Source: Fonsecaea monophora (lineage: Eukaryota > Ascomycota > Eurotiomycetes > Chaetothyriales > Herpotrichiellaceae). Taken from it: DNA of 64,000 nucleotides. The stretch covers positions 62,001 to 126,000 of the forward strand of contig NW_019173961.1 in NCBI RefSeq assembly GCF_001642475.1, written 5' to 3'. The position numbers were made by a program, and so were the translations under genes. The stretch's first letter is position 1, and each line of letters starts with the position of its first letter. Below, one piece after another: positions 12,186-23,368 of this stretch. Under the pieces are notes generated by a model. It ran no database searches and had not been told where the DNA came from. It worked only from the letters and a program-made list of their open reading frames with translations.

Positions 12186-12765
12186 CGTGATCGAGAGTCT
12201 GCCTTAAATTCCACCTCAAACCCTCAAAACCTCAACGTCTGTCTCTTTCTCTCCGAGCCTGGGTCTTGAATCCGAGTGAGCGTCGACTCACGCTCGGCCT
12301 CCTTCTTGTGCCAAGCATGCCTGATTCCACTTTGCTGACATCCAAAGTTCTGCTGATACGCAAGAGGAACGTGTCGGGAATAGAATTGTAGGAGTAAGTG
12401 GTGTGGTTGAGTGATGCGATGATGGTCAAAAGCGTAAACCGCGGGTAAGGGCAGCCTACTCAGAGAAATGACCCAGAGTCTCAAGGCCGCACTCAGTCAC
12501 GTGATCTGCCTGTTCCTACACCCCCAACTTCGTGTTGACTTTGGTCCGCTGTTTATCCAAAACCACATTTTTATCAAGTCAATCAAACGCGTCTGACACT
12601 GAATGGCTAGCAGCATCCGCAACGTTAAGAACTTTATTTCGGCGACATAACGAATGCCCTGATTTAGGGGATTTGTTCTATGCGTGCACCTCTCATTCTA
12701 TCCCACCGATCCCTCGATCTCTCCCAGTCTCCGATCCTGTCTCCTACGATTTTTCCGTGAGAAGC
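12186..12765. promoter_or_regulatory. TAF4/YSH1 divergent promoter
   Basis: Shared upstream region of two general mRNA-machinery genes. A palindromic TCACGTGA lies at 12497-12504, the type of CACGTG site bound by bHLH factors such as Cbf1/Pho4-type proteins in fungi. Binding itself is inference. Confidence 0.5.
12497..12504. promoter_or_regulatory. CACGTG palindrome
   Basis: Perfect 8-bp palindrome TCACGTGA midway in the TAF4/YSH1 divergent promoter. Confidence 0.45.
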
Positions 12766-15745
12766 ATGGCTACGAAAAGAAAGGCCGCGGCCATGACTGC
12801 CGTGGAAGATGATGAACCAGTAGACCCTTCGGATGAGCTTGTGTTTATTGGCTTAGGTGGTTGTCAAGAAGTTGGTCGATCGTGTCATATCCTACAATAC
12901 AAGGACAAGACTGTCATGGTGAGGCCCTCGAGACACAACTGGATCAAACAAAGTCTGACAAGCGTGTAGCTCGATGCTGGCATGCACACAGGTCGGGAAG
13001 GGATGTCGGCCATGCCCTATTTTGACGACTTCGATCTGAGCACTGTGGACATCCTGTTAATCAGCCAGTAGGTGAACCTCTCCCTTTCTGATCGCATTGC
13101 TTTGGAGAATGAATTTGAGCAGGTTGGGCAGAAAACAAACGGGTTTTTCTTGCTCGACATCCATTAGGCACGCTGCATCTGGAAGCAGCTGGGTTCGACG
13201 GTCATGCTCGAAGAGATCTTGTACCTATAGGCAGACACCAATACAATCTTGTTCACCTATGATCCTCGTTCCTCCCTCTTGTCCTCCGTTTCTGGCCTCA
13301 TCCCAGTCGTTTATCTGCTCGGCCCACAGGGCCTTTGTTCAGACTGCTCAGAGTTGGATGCTAACTGTGATCTCGTGCAGTTTCCATCTGGACCACGCAG
13401 CCGCACTGCCTTATGTCCTCGCCAAAACGGACTTCAAAGGCCGCGTATTCATGACACATCCGACCAAGGCAATCTACAAATGGCTGATCCAGGACTCTGT
13501 CCGAGTGAGCAATACGACATCTACTTCGGATCAAAGGACCTCGCTGTACACCGAAGCTGACCACATCTCTACTCTTCCTCAAATTGAGACGATCGACTTC
13601 TACACGACGCATACCGTTTCGGGCATTCGGATAACACCGTATCCGGCCGGGCACGTCCTCGGGGCTGCTATGTTTTTGATCAATATCGCTGGACTCAACA
13701 TCTTCTTTACCGGGGACTACTCTCGAGAGCAGGACCGGCATCTTGTGGCTGCCGAGGTTCCAAACTCCTCGAGTGTGGGCAAGATAGATGTCCTCATCAC
13801 CGAGTCTACATTTGGTATTTCAAACGCACCTCCCCGCGCAGAGCGGGAGACTGCTCTCCTGAAGTCTGTCTCCAACATCTTGGGCCGTGGTGGGAAAGTT
13901 TTGATGCCAGTTTTTGCGCTCGGTCGAGCACAAGAGTTGCTGCTCATCCTCGAGGACTACTGGCAACGGCACCCGGAACTGCAGAAGTTTCCCATCTATT
14001 ACACCGGCAATACGGCACGAAAATGCATGGTGGTGTACCAGACGTATATCAACGCCATGAACGACAACATCAAACGCATCTTTCGAGAGAGAATGGCGGA
14101 AGCTGAAGCAGCTGGCAACGCGAAAGGCGTCAGTGCAGGCCCCTGGGACTTCCGGTTTGTGCGAAGCCTGCGAAACCTAGACCGATTTGACGATGTGGGA
14201 GGATGTGTAATGTTGGCATCGCCTGGCATGATGCAATCGGGCATGTCCCGCATCTTGCTCGAAAGATGGGCACCCGATCAACGCAATGGAGTCATCATGA
14301 CAGGTTACAATATCGAAGGCACCATGGGCCGGACTATTCTGTCAGAGCCAGAGATGATACCCGCCATCATGAGCGGGGGCAATACAGGCTTGGGCAACAC
14401 CATGGGTCGCAGAAACAAAGACGACGATGCCGCTGTGATGATCCCCCGACGGTGTTCGGTGGAGGAATTTCAGTTCGCAGCCCACGTTACAGGAGTTGAG
14501 AATGTAGAATTCATTGAGCAAGTCGCTGCACCCCACGTTATTCTAGTCCATGGAGAACGTTCCCAAGCGGCACGACTCAGATCGAGACTCCTGGATCTGA
14601 ATTCCCGCCGATTGACAAGCAATCCGAACGCACAGCAAACAAAAGTGTACAGTCCAGAAAATGGCGCAGAAATCAAAATTCCCTTCAGAAAGGACAAAGT
14701 GGCCAAAGTGGTGGGAAAACTGGCACAGATTCCTCCTCCTTCATCTGCCGAAGAGGATGATACAAGAGTGGTCAGTGGAGTTCTGGTACAGAACGGCTTC
14801 AAGCTCAGCTTGATGGCGCCGGAGGACCTTCGCGAATACGCCGGCCTCACCACCACGACTATTCTGTGCCGGCAACACATCACTCTGGCTGCAGCTGGGG
14901 TGGAGCTAATTAAATGGGCTCTGGAAGGCACTTTTGGGAGCATTGAGGAGGTCGGTCATATCAAGGCCGAAGCAAATGGGCATCCTGCCAAGGTCGAGAG
15001 CAATCAGATGAATGGAGAAAACGGGATGAAAGCCGAAGAAGAAGCCGACGAGGAAATTGTCGCGGAGCCACCGCGAACGTTCCTCATCATGGGGTGCGTC
15101 ACGCTCAAGTGGTCGGGACGAGAGAAGCAGGTTGAACTGGAATGGGAAGGCAACACCATGAACGATGGTATTGCAGACGCAGTCATGGCTGTACTAATGA
15201 CAGTGGAGAGCAGTCCGGCAGCCGTCAAATACTCGTCGAGCAAGTCGGCTCATTCACACCATGGCCACGAGCATGACAATGGCGTCAAGCCACTGACCAA
15301 CGAACTGATCAAGCTCTCTCCCCAGGATCGGTTCTCGAGACTATGTATGTTCCTGGAAGAGCAGTTTGGTGATAACATCACCCCGATAAACAAACCGCGC
15401 ACAGTTTACCCACCAGACCGCAAAACCCAAGTGTCTGGTGGAATCGAAGGGGTAAAGAAAGAGGAGAACGACGAGGAGGAGGCGGCGGCGGCGGATGATT
15501 CAGATGAGGAAGCTGATCTTGAACGTGCTGAAGCCGAAGAGCGCGCAAGGCTGGCGGCAGTCGGGATTCCCGTGCCAGGACTGGAAATCCGGTTCGACAA
15601 ACATGTGGCAAGTTTATGGCTGGAGAATCTGGACGTGGAATGCGCTAATGCCGTCCTACGAGATCGGATCAAGGCCGTCGTGGAGAGAGCGGTGGAAACT
15701 ATTGCTCCTCTTTGGGCTGTGCATGGCCAGAGGCGCAAGGTCTGA
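12766..15745 (+). CDS. YSH1: Endoribonuclease YSH1 (CPSF-73), mRNA 3'-end processing
   Basis: Three exons: 12766-12918, 12970-13067 and 13381-15745; 871 aa. Introns are 51 and 313 nt. The product is the metallo-beta-lactamase/beta-CASP nuclease that cleaves pre-mRNA before polyadenylation. Visible motifs are LVFIGLGGCQEVGRS, the zinc motif HFHLDH at residues 84-89, the second metal region PAGHVLGAAMF and FTGDYSREQDRH, the beta-CASP segments PVFALGRAQELL and MTGYNIEGTMGR, and VHGE. The last 350 residues are the CPSF73-100 C-terminal domain with acidic low-complexity stretches. The long intron 2 splits the first zinc His codon (CA|T) and has a strong branch site, TGCTAACTG, near 13360. The start is the first ATG whose sequence (MATKRKAAAM) precedes the conserved domain. 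Confidence 0.95.
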
Positions 15746-16740
15746 ATGCCATTCCAATCGTGCCCAGCAACGAGACCTTCTCTCTCTACAGATGCTTTCC
15801 ATCTACGAGGGGCTCGACAACGAGCAATCGAGAGTTTCATGACAAGGAATGTCCTCTGCAGTGCTGGCATGCTCCATGACGAAGACAAAGGACCTTGTTG
15901 GGAGACCACAACCACAAGTCGAATACAACCAAGCCAAACCATCGTTGACTGGTTCGTTGGATCTGCAATGACCCGATCGAGCACGCAAGCTACAAGCGTG
16001 GATCCTAGGAAGATTACATCTACAGTCCTCCCGGGAAATCCTCATAATAATATTATGTACTCGTATGCCTTCCAAATCGGGTCAAGACTGGGACACCAAG
16101 TATTTCTGCGGGGAATCAGTCAATCACACCCAAGACCCGAGCAAAAAGGGGGCACACCAACGGGGCTTGAACGGAGGGGATCCATTTTCTGGTTACGACT
16201 CGACATTCCTGTGTCAGAAGTCCAGATACCACCACCACCACCACCTCGTCTCCCCGCGACAGCCCTCCACGGTGGTGAAGTACCCAGGGACTTGCCCAAA
16301 ACACCTCGGTATGTAGGTAAGAGATGTACCCAAGCCGTGTGTGCCAGTGCTGGTGAGCGTGCCACATTGGGGGGGATTTTCTTATACATGACGGAGTCAA
16401 TACATAAATCCTAGCACCCATCAGGCCATCGCGCATTCAGTCAGTCAGTCAGTCAATCAGTCAATCAGTCAGCTACTAGGTAGTCAGTCAATTCAGTCAA
16501 TGTTGTACGAACGAAAAAGCATATGCTGTTTCTTCCTCGAGAATATAAACTCAAAACTCGAGTCTGTCCTTTCTTTTTCTTTGCTGTCTGAATATATTTC
16601 TAGCATTCGCGTACAACCCGAGGTGTGTGTATACATCCATCTCTGAATTGAGCATCAAGCCCGCTTCGTGGCGATCAACAGTACCATCCCGGTGCCGGTC
16701 CCTTGAGCTTCCACAAAAGAGTGGAAGGAAAGCGAGCACA
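15746..16740. other. YSH1 3' region and SDR promoter
   Basis: About 1 kb. It holds the YSH1 3' UTR, a TCAG repeat near 16437-16472, and the upstream region of the dehydrogenase. Plus ORF 15746-16414 starts right after the YSH1 stop but has no protein character that I recognise. Confidence 0.5.
16437..16472. repeat. (TCAG)n/(TCAA) microsatellite
   Basis: Tandem TCAG units with a few TCAA variants, continuing loosely to about 16500. Noncoding. Confidence 0.8.
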
Positions 16741-17951
16741 ATGACAACGACGACTATGAAGACGGCGATAGTCACAGGTACGTACATTACATATCTTGCC
16801 TCTCTTCCCCATCCCCCTTCATCTTTCACCACCATCACCAAGACCATACATACATAGCTCCTTTTGACGGCCCCACCCCCCCCCCCCCTCCTTTCGTTGC
16901 ACTGCACCATCCGTCCATCAAAAGAGAAGAACCGCACCGAATTTTTTCCCAGCGCAGAGATCTAACTCTTCTCCCCCCCACAGGCGGCTGCAGCGGCATC
17001 GGCCTCGGACTGGTGAAGCACCTCCTCTCGCAGCCGGACTGGCGCGTGGTGATTGCCGACATCCGGGCGGACGCGTACCCAGCGATCGCGGGGGACCTTG
17101 GCGGTGACAGCAGCAGACACATCTTCGTGGCCACCGACGTCGGGTCGTGGGAGTCGCAGGCGGCGCTGTTCCGAGAGGCGTTTGCCTGGTCGGGCGGGCG
17201 CATCGACTTTCTGGCCGCCAACGCCGGCGTCGCCGAGAAGGAGCACATCGTGCTGGCGAACCCGGCGGCGGCGGACTACGAGACCGACGAACCGTCGAAG
17301 CCGCCCATGCTGTGCACGCAGGTGAACCAGATCGGGGTGTTTTACGGCCTCAAGCTCTTCATCCACTACAGCCGGCGCACGGCGCGGGGTTTGCTCAAAA
17401 CCTCGTCATTGTCCCAATCCGCCGTCGCGGCGGCGGGATATAACCCCAAGATGGTCATCACGTCGTCGTGCGCGGGACTGTACCCCTTCTCCGTGGCGCC
17501 CGAGTACTGCGCGACCAAGCACGCGGTGCTGGGGCTGACGCGGGCGGTGGGCCGCCTGCTGTACGAGACGGACAACATCGCCGTCAACTGCATCAACCCG
17601 GCGTACGTGGAGACGGGCCTGTCGCCGCCGAGCGTCACCGCCGGCTGGCCCAGGGAGTACATCACGCCCGTGAGCACCATGGTGCGGGCCTTTGTCGAGC
17701 TCATCTCCGAGACCGGCCGGGTCGAGGGGGACGGCAAGTCCGAAGGGGTCGACGGCCAAGTCAAAACGGGCCAGAGCGTTGAGTGCGTCGTCGACAGGCT
17801 CTTTTACCGTAAACCTCCGGACTACGCCGACGAGAGCCAGCGCTTTCTCATCGAGCAGACCTTGGACCTGCAGAACGGCCTGTGGTGGAAGGGCGCGCGA
17901 GAGCTTTTCGCAAAGAGACAGCAACAGCCTCCTGTTATTTCCTCGCAGTAG
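16741..17951 (+). CDS. Short-chain dehydrogenase/reductase
   Basis: Two exons, 16741-16777 and 16984-17951 (334 aa), joined across a 206-nt intron. Splicing completes the Rossmann motif: exon 1 ends AIVTG and exon 2 continues GCSGIG, giving TGGCSGIG. The aspartate in IADIR at the end of beta-2 points to NAD rather than NADP. AANAGV, the SSC segment and YCATK (catalytic Tyr and Lys) complete a classical SDR; the family resembles 15-hydroxyprostaglandin dehydrogenase-like enzymes. Substrate is unknown. The gene is clearly richer in G+C than its neighbours and all its other frames are open as a result. The intron carries a run of 13 C at 16876-16888. Only the C-terminal 80 residues are unassigned. 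Confidence 0.9.
16876..16888. repeat. C13 homopolymer in SDR intron
   Basis: Thirteen C in a row inside the 206-nt intron, about 95 nt before the acceptor. Such runs are prone to length errors. Confidence 0.75.
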
Positions 17952-17975
17952 ATTGGAGGAAGACGGTGGAGGGGG

Positions 17976-17978
<3 letters not shown>

Positions 17979-18050
<72 letters not shown>
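17979..18050. repeat. (GA)36 microsatellite
   Basis: Thirty-six uninterrupted GA units, starting 28 bp after the dehydrogenase stop codon, so probably in its 3' UTR. Confidence 0.95.
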
Positions 18051-18053
<3 letters not shown>

Positions 18054-19525
18054 ATCGGGGACTCAAATGGTCAGTCAGCGAGCCAGGTACGTGGGAAGGA
18101 CGAGATATTTATGTATGGACTTGGGGGGTCCAAGGGCAGCATATGTCCTACCTAGGCACACTAGGTACATATGTACTCGGTGGACAGTTCGCGAAACGCA
18201 AAGTCGTTGTCGACATCGAGGCAATCACTGAGCCAAGGAACGTACAGAAAGTAGAGGGTGGGATTGAGGTTGCTACTGGGCCGTCGTTTTCCTGTTCTCC
18301 TCGCATCAAGTACTACAGGCCCTTTGTATGTCGAACAAGCCAACATCGATAATCTCTCAATGTACTGTCCTGTCACCTTGTTTGCTAGACTCGACCAAGA
18401 GCCGAGACAGGTCAAACGTATGCCATCTAATTGGGATTGCTATCTAGCTCTATGCCTGAGGAAGCTCCACTCGGACACCACTCGTGACCACACTGCATGG
18501 CCCAAAAGCGGTCATATCACAACGAGGACATGCCTTCCAGTAGAATAATGGTGCCTCAATTTGATACGACGACACGACGACACAGGCCGCGCAAACAATG
18601 GCTCAGGCCTCCACCCTCCCTGAGTCTCGCAGTACACTGTTGTCGACTCTCAACCTGAGTCCAGCAGAAAACGGATGCCGAATGTAGAATGAAGCGGTGC
18701 AAAGAAGGGGAAAGAGGGAAGAAGCGAAGGAGGGAATATGGGGCATAAGGGGTATCATGGGGCTGTCTTGTTTATCTGTTCCGAACGATCGCCAGATCCT
18801 GTCCTGTGTCTGAATTTCTTCTCTGTCTTTCCATGCGTGAACCAAAACCGCAGAATTTCCATCCGTTGCAGGTCCCTCTGTCAAACCGGCGACTTTCGTC
18901 CGGTAGACGTTCGGCTGCTAAAGGCTCGGTGCTATGGCGGATCGATGTGTCCATAGTAGTCGTGACCAAATGGAGCCACTGTGTCATTGCCATTTCCATT
19001 TCGAGATTCGATGCAGTCGTGGTTGGAAAAGCCGTCAACAGACATCGTTCCAATGTAATATCGTTCTAGGCACACCACGCGTGACTGGGAAGAGAGCGAA
19101 GCGCCTGGTGACAGGTTGTGGCCTGACGCGCCAGTCAAGGGTAAGTCGTCCTCAGAGTCCAAATCGAGATCGAGATCGACATCAAGATCGAGACACGAGA
19201 AGGCTGAAGGATCAAGGACCGGCCGGGGATGGCGGTGATAGGTTCGGGTGTCAACCGAGTGTTGACGCTTGTCCACGTGACCATTCTCTCCGTTTTGCAA
19301 CAGGTCATGTTCGCCATCGTTTTCCAGTCGTCCCACTATGGTACTGGCTTGCGATGAGAAATGACCTTCACAAAACGGTGATCAGCGCTCTGACAGGGGG
19401 ATTCAATGTGCTGTGCTGGGGCTGGTGCTGGGGTGCGAATGGGCAAGGGTGATTCGGGGTGGCGGTGGTGGTGCCGGGGAGGTGAATAATGATGTTGGGG
19501 ATAGGACATATTCTCGACATCAGGC
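18051..19525. other. Intergenic region, possible small minus-strand ORFs
   Basis: About 1.5 kb between convergent SDR and importin genes. Minus ORFs 19536-19336 (66 codons, His/Pro-rich) and 19336-18932 (134 codons, with an Asp/Leu repeat from ATCGAG-like hexamers near 19160-19195) are open but unrecognised. The first overlaps the importin stop. They are more likely 3' UTR than genes. Confidence 0.4.
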
Positions 19526-22422
19526 TCATGACGCATTCATGATGGTACCTTGATGTTGAGTCTGTCGTTTGACTTGTTCTCTTGCCCAACGTGCTGCGTT
19601 GATGGTCCGCGGCGAGAACTCTCGAGTTGTTCGCGTTTCTTTGATGAGCTTGGTAACCCAGTCTTGTCGATAGTACTCTGAAAGTGATCCGTCGGGGAAG
19701 GTCTCGCTGAGGTCACTGGAAACTGTCAGAAAGAGTACGAGGAGTCCGGAAGAACACATACGCGATAATGCCCATGCAAGCTCTGAGTAGACCCTCGTTA
19801 TGGTTCATGTCCTGGGAGACGGTCTGCAAAAACTCGAAGATAGGTTGCACATAAGTTTGAAGGAGGGCAGCTGTCACTGAGTTAGCATCGGAACATTTTA
19901 CATTGGGAGACATCATACCTTTTTCAGTGCCCTTGAAGGCCAGGATCAGGCCTGACCATGCATCAGCAATACCTGAGCGGAGAGAAACGATATAGTCCAA
20001 CATATCGAACGAGACATCGCTCGCAACAGAAACATTATTGGCTTGCTGGAGAACCCCGGCTACCACAGTGACGTATGTTTCGAAATGTACACCAATGCTG
20101 GTAGCGATATCACCAAAGGTCTCCAAAATGGGCGGCTTCAGTGAGTTGGAGAGCTTGTCGGACTAGAGGGAATTGTTAGTTGCATGAATACGGATGAGTG
20201 AAGGTTGGGAGAAGACAAACCCTGAGATCGTCGAGTAAGTAGTTCATAAATGTGTCGCAGTACGGCCGCGCCTTGTCCTCCAGGGCACGAACAATGTCGC
20301 TGACAAGCCCAATAGCCAGGGAACACATGTCCGGAGCATCCTGATTCCCTAAAGCATTGTAGAGATATGGAACGAATGAGTCCATGTACTTTAAGAAATC
20401 GCCAGCCAATGCATTTGCCAATCCACTGACAATCTGGAAAATGACTTCGGGGACGCTGGTCGTGCCAGTGACGTTGAGAAGCTCCAAACTGATTTGCATA
20501 ATCCGATCAGCCTGTGGTCCAATGTTCTGTTCGAGTCGTTGGACAATGGCGAGCAGAACGCTGCTAAGGCTGACTTGCAACTCCTCTAGAGTAATCTTAT
20601 CGTCAATACTGACAATCTGCTTCTGCATGGGAATCGTGCTCTCAAGACGCTGGATGATGACGTTAGACAGTTCAGCGACGATCTGCAAGCTGTCGTGAGC
20701 GGCATTTGTGACGAAGCCACCAAGCACTTCATACGCGGCCGTGCGAAGTTGGTTGTTACCACCTTCCTTCTCGGTTACAGCCAGCAGAGAAGTCACACTG
20801 TCTTGGAAATGCGGCGTCAGAGCATTTGAGGATGCACCGTCCTCGCCAACAAATCGCTCGGTGAGATTGAGAAGAGCTAAACAGCAGGATGCGGCAATCT
20901 TGGGATTGCTCATCAGGCCGGCAAAAAGGGCCGACATAAGAGGCTGCAAATGTGTTGACGGATCAATACACTCGGAGCAGTAGTCGCAGATTCTGCTCAG
21001 GGCAAATGCCGCAGAGTCTTGAACCTGAACAACTGGGTCTTGCATCATTCCGATCAAGACGGGGAGAGCTTGTTTAACCAGAGGATCGAGTGTTTTAATG
21101 TCAGGACCGTCCATGATTGCTCCGAATGATGAGACGGCAGCATCTCTCTTGGTCCAGTCATCGCTGCGTAGGTTCGCCTCGACAAATTGAAGAACCATCG
21201 GGACCAAATCACCACCTATTGTCTGTGCGTAGAGTTGGAGACATTGATAAGCAGCGCGGGCGACGTTGTATTCATCGTCGGCATCGTCCTCGGAGACCTT
21301 GGTCATCAACTGAAGCAGGACTGGGACAACCTCGCGTGCGGCGACTCTGGCGAAGTTGAAGTACGACCGCAGCTCGGTGGATCCTTCCTGTTGTGCTTGC
21401 TGGTTATCATCTTCAATGCTGATCTCCTCTTCGCAGACGGTGCACCAGAATTCAATAGCCAATTTTGCTACATCCTCTTCATCGTTCTTCATGCCGCCGA
21501 CGGTCAGACCGAATAAGGCCTTTTCCATGTAGAATCTCATCTTATCATAATAAATGCCCATGATACGATTCAGACAACCAAAAGCAGCCGCCTGAACCCG
21601 GGTGTCAGGGGATTGTGTGGCCTCGCACACGACTTGCATGATGTAGTTTCTCTCGCCTTCGTTCTCAAAATTGCTGCGGATGAATTCGGTAGCATCACTG
21701 AGCGCTGACAAGGCGGAGAGTCGAACGTCCTGGTTCTCCTCCTCTTTCCGCGCACCCTGAACAACGGCGGTCAATATTGCGTTGGAATATCCAACCAGGG
21801 ACTCTCTGAGCTCGGCATCGTCCGATTCACAAATGAAGCCGATGGTCGTGAGACTGGACTGCTTGAGTTTGTCGTCACCAGCACCAACGTTGTGGACAAG
21901 GGCCGGTAACAGGTCAGGCCACTCGTTGCGTGGGAGTTCAATGGCGGCAATGGTCGCAATCAATTGAGCAGCCGAATTGGCGGCTTGAGGTGTAGAAGTG
22001 AGGGTTTTGACGGCCAGCTCCTTGACCTGGGCCTTGATTTGAGGGTCAACACCCTGCAACCATCTTGCCTGTACCTCTCTTAATCTGGTCACGTCACGGT
22101 AGGAGAAGGCGTTTTTCAGGGCGAGACCGGCGGCTTGTCGGACGGCAGGACTGGCTTGATCATTGGCAAGTTCTCTGGAGAGGATAGACAAGTATTCGGA
22201 CTATATTTGGCAGCCGACGGTCAGTTGGGACCTTCATAACGCTGGTGTGCGGGAAAGGGATGGGACATACAAAATTTCCTTCGCGGGCTTGTCTGAGCTG
22301 TTCTTCAGCACCGCCACGGATCGTGGCATCTAGGAGAGATCAGTGCCATGCCGGAAGCGAGAGAGGTAAGAGATCATCTTACCGGGAGAAAAAGTGTTCT
22401 CTAGGACCGCTCTGACGTCCAT
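19526..22422 (-). CDS. KAP95: Importin subunit beta-1 (karyopherin beta)
   Basis: Six exons: 22422-22383, 22329-22271, 22200-20221, 20162-19919, 19870-19762 and 19715-19526. The spliced length is 2622 nt, 873 aa, a normal size. Importin beta binds importin alpha and cargo in the cytoplasm, carries them through nuclear pores and releases them on RanGTP. The product is HEAT repeats throughout; the N-terminal part has RGGAEEQLRQAREGNF then RELANDQASPAVRQAAGLALKN (shortened here to key words), and acidic loops such as EDDADDEYNVA follow. All five introns (46-69 nt) join in frame, and no stop remains. The exon-1 ATG gives MDVRAVLENTFSP, which is the expected N-terminus. Confidence 0.95.
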
Positions 22423-23368
22423 GATGGCTGGACCGAGCAGCGGTCTAGGATGCAGAAGGCGGACAAAACGAGGAATTCCGGGCTCTAACTTGGATAGCAG
22501 GCAAAGAAGTATGTCAAAGTGGAAGAATGACAGAGGCCTGGAATTCAAGGAGAGAACGACCTGTAGATACTGGCGAGTCGAATGGGCGACGGAATGGGGT
22601 CAAGATGAGAGAGAGAAGGACAAGGTGGTTTGAGATTGTGTGTGCAGGGCTGCGGGTTTGGTGTGTGTTTTGCTAGAGGGCAACTGCAAGTGGGATGGAT
22701 TTGTTGATAGACTGCGGTCAGGCTCGCGCTAACTGGCCTACCAGGCTACTTAACCTGATCGTTTACGTAGTCCAGGTCAAAGGCTGCACCCAAGCTGCAG
22801 GGCCGAACTGAGTGGTCAAATTTGCGGATCTGCTGGCAAAGTGGCTAAAGCAAACAGCTGGCTCGCTACATACCTCCCAAGTTCATACCCTATCGCTATG
22901 GACTATGCGCCGCCTCGACTGACGCCCGCATTGCATCAGCTGGGCACCTCGCACCCCAGAAACTCCTGAGAGTGTTACATTACATTATTGTGGCGGCCGC
23001 CCGCCTGCGCTTGGACGCTCCCAGTGGCTTCGACCTGCCAACCTGCCAACGCTAGATGGTGCCACTCAGGGGTTCTGCGTTCCTAATGCTGCCATTCTGC
23101 CAGCCTTGATCAGCCTCGTCCCATCTCTTACAACCCCTGCACTACCAGTACATTGTCTGTAGTTTAAACGTGGTGGTACAGAATTACCTACGAGTGACTG
23201 CGTTTTTGCTACTAATACTAATGTACTCGATCACCTAGGAACAGACACTCGTCTGGGTCAAACAAGCCAGGCTTTCCGTGGCCCGGTTCTATCGCAGCCT
23301 CCGCCTCGACCGCAGCTTGATGCCTGGGCAAGCCCGTACCCTCTCAACACTCTTGAAACTTTATCTTG
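22423..23368. other. Importin beta promoter and APC4 3' region
   Basis: About 0.95 kb upstream of the importin ATG and downstream of the APC4 stop. No gene seen. Confidence 0.5.

Noticed and set aside
13097..13380. Possible extra exon in the long YSH1 intron
   Set aside because: The flanking exons join directly to a complete HFHLDH zinc motif, so no extra coding is needed.
17406..17924. 172-codon minus-strand ORF
   Set aside because: Shadow of the GC-rich dehydrogenase, which opens all frames.
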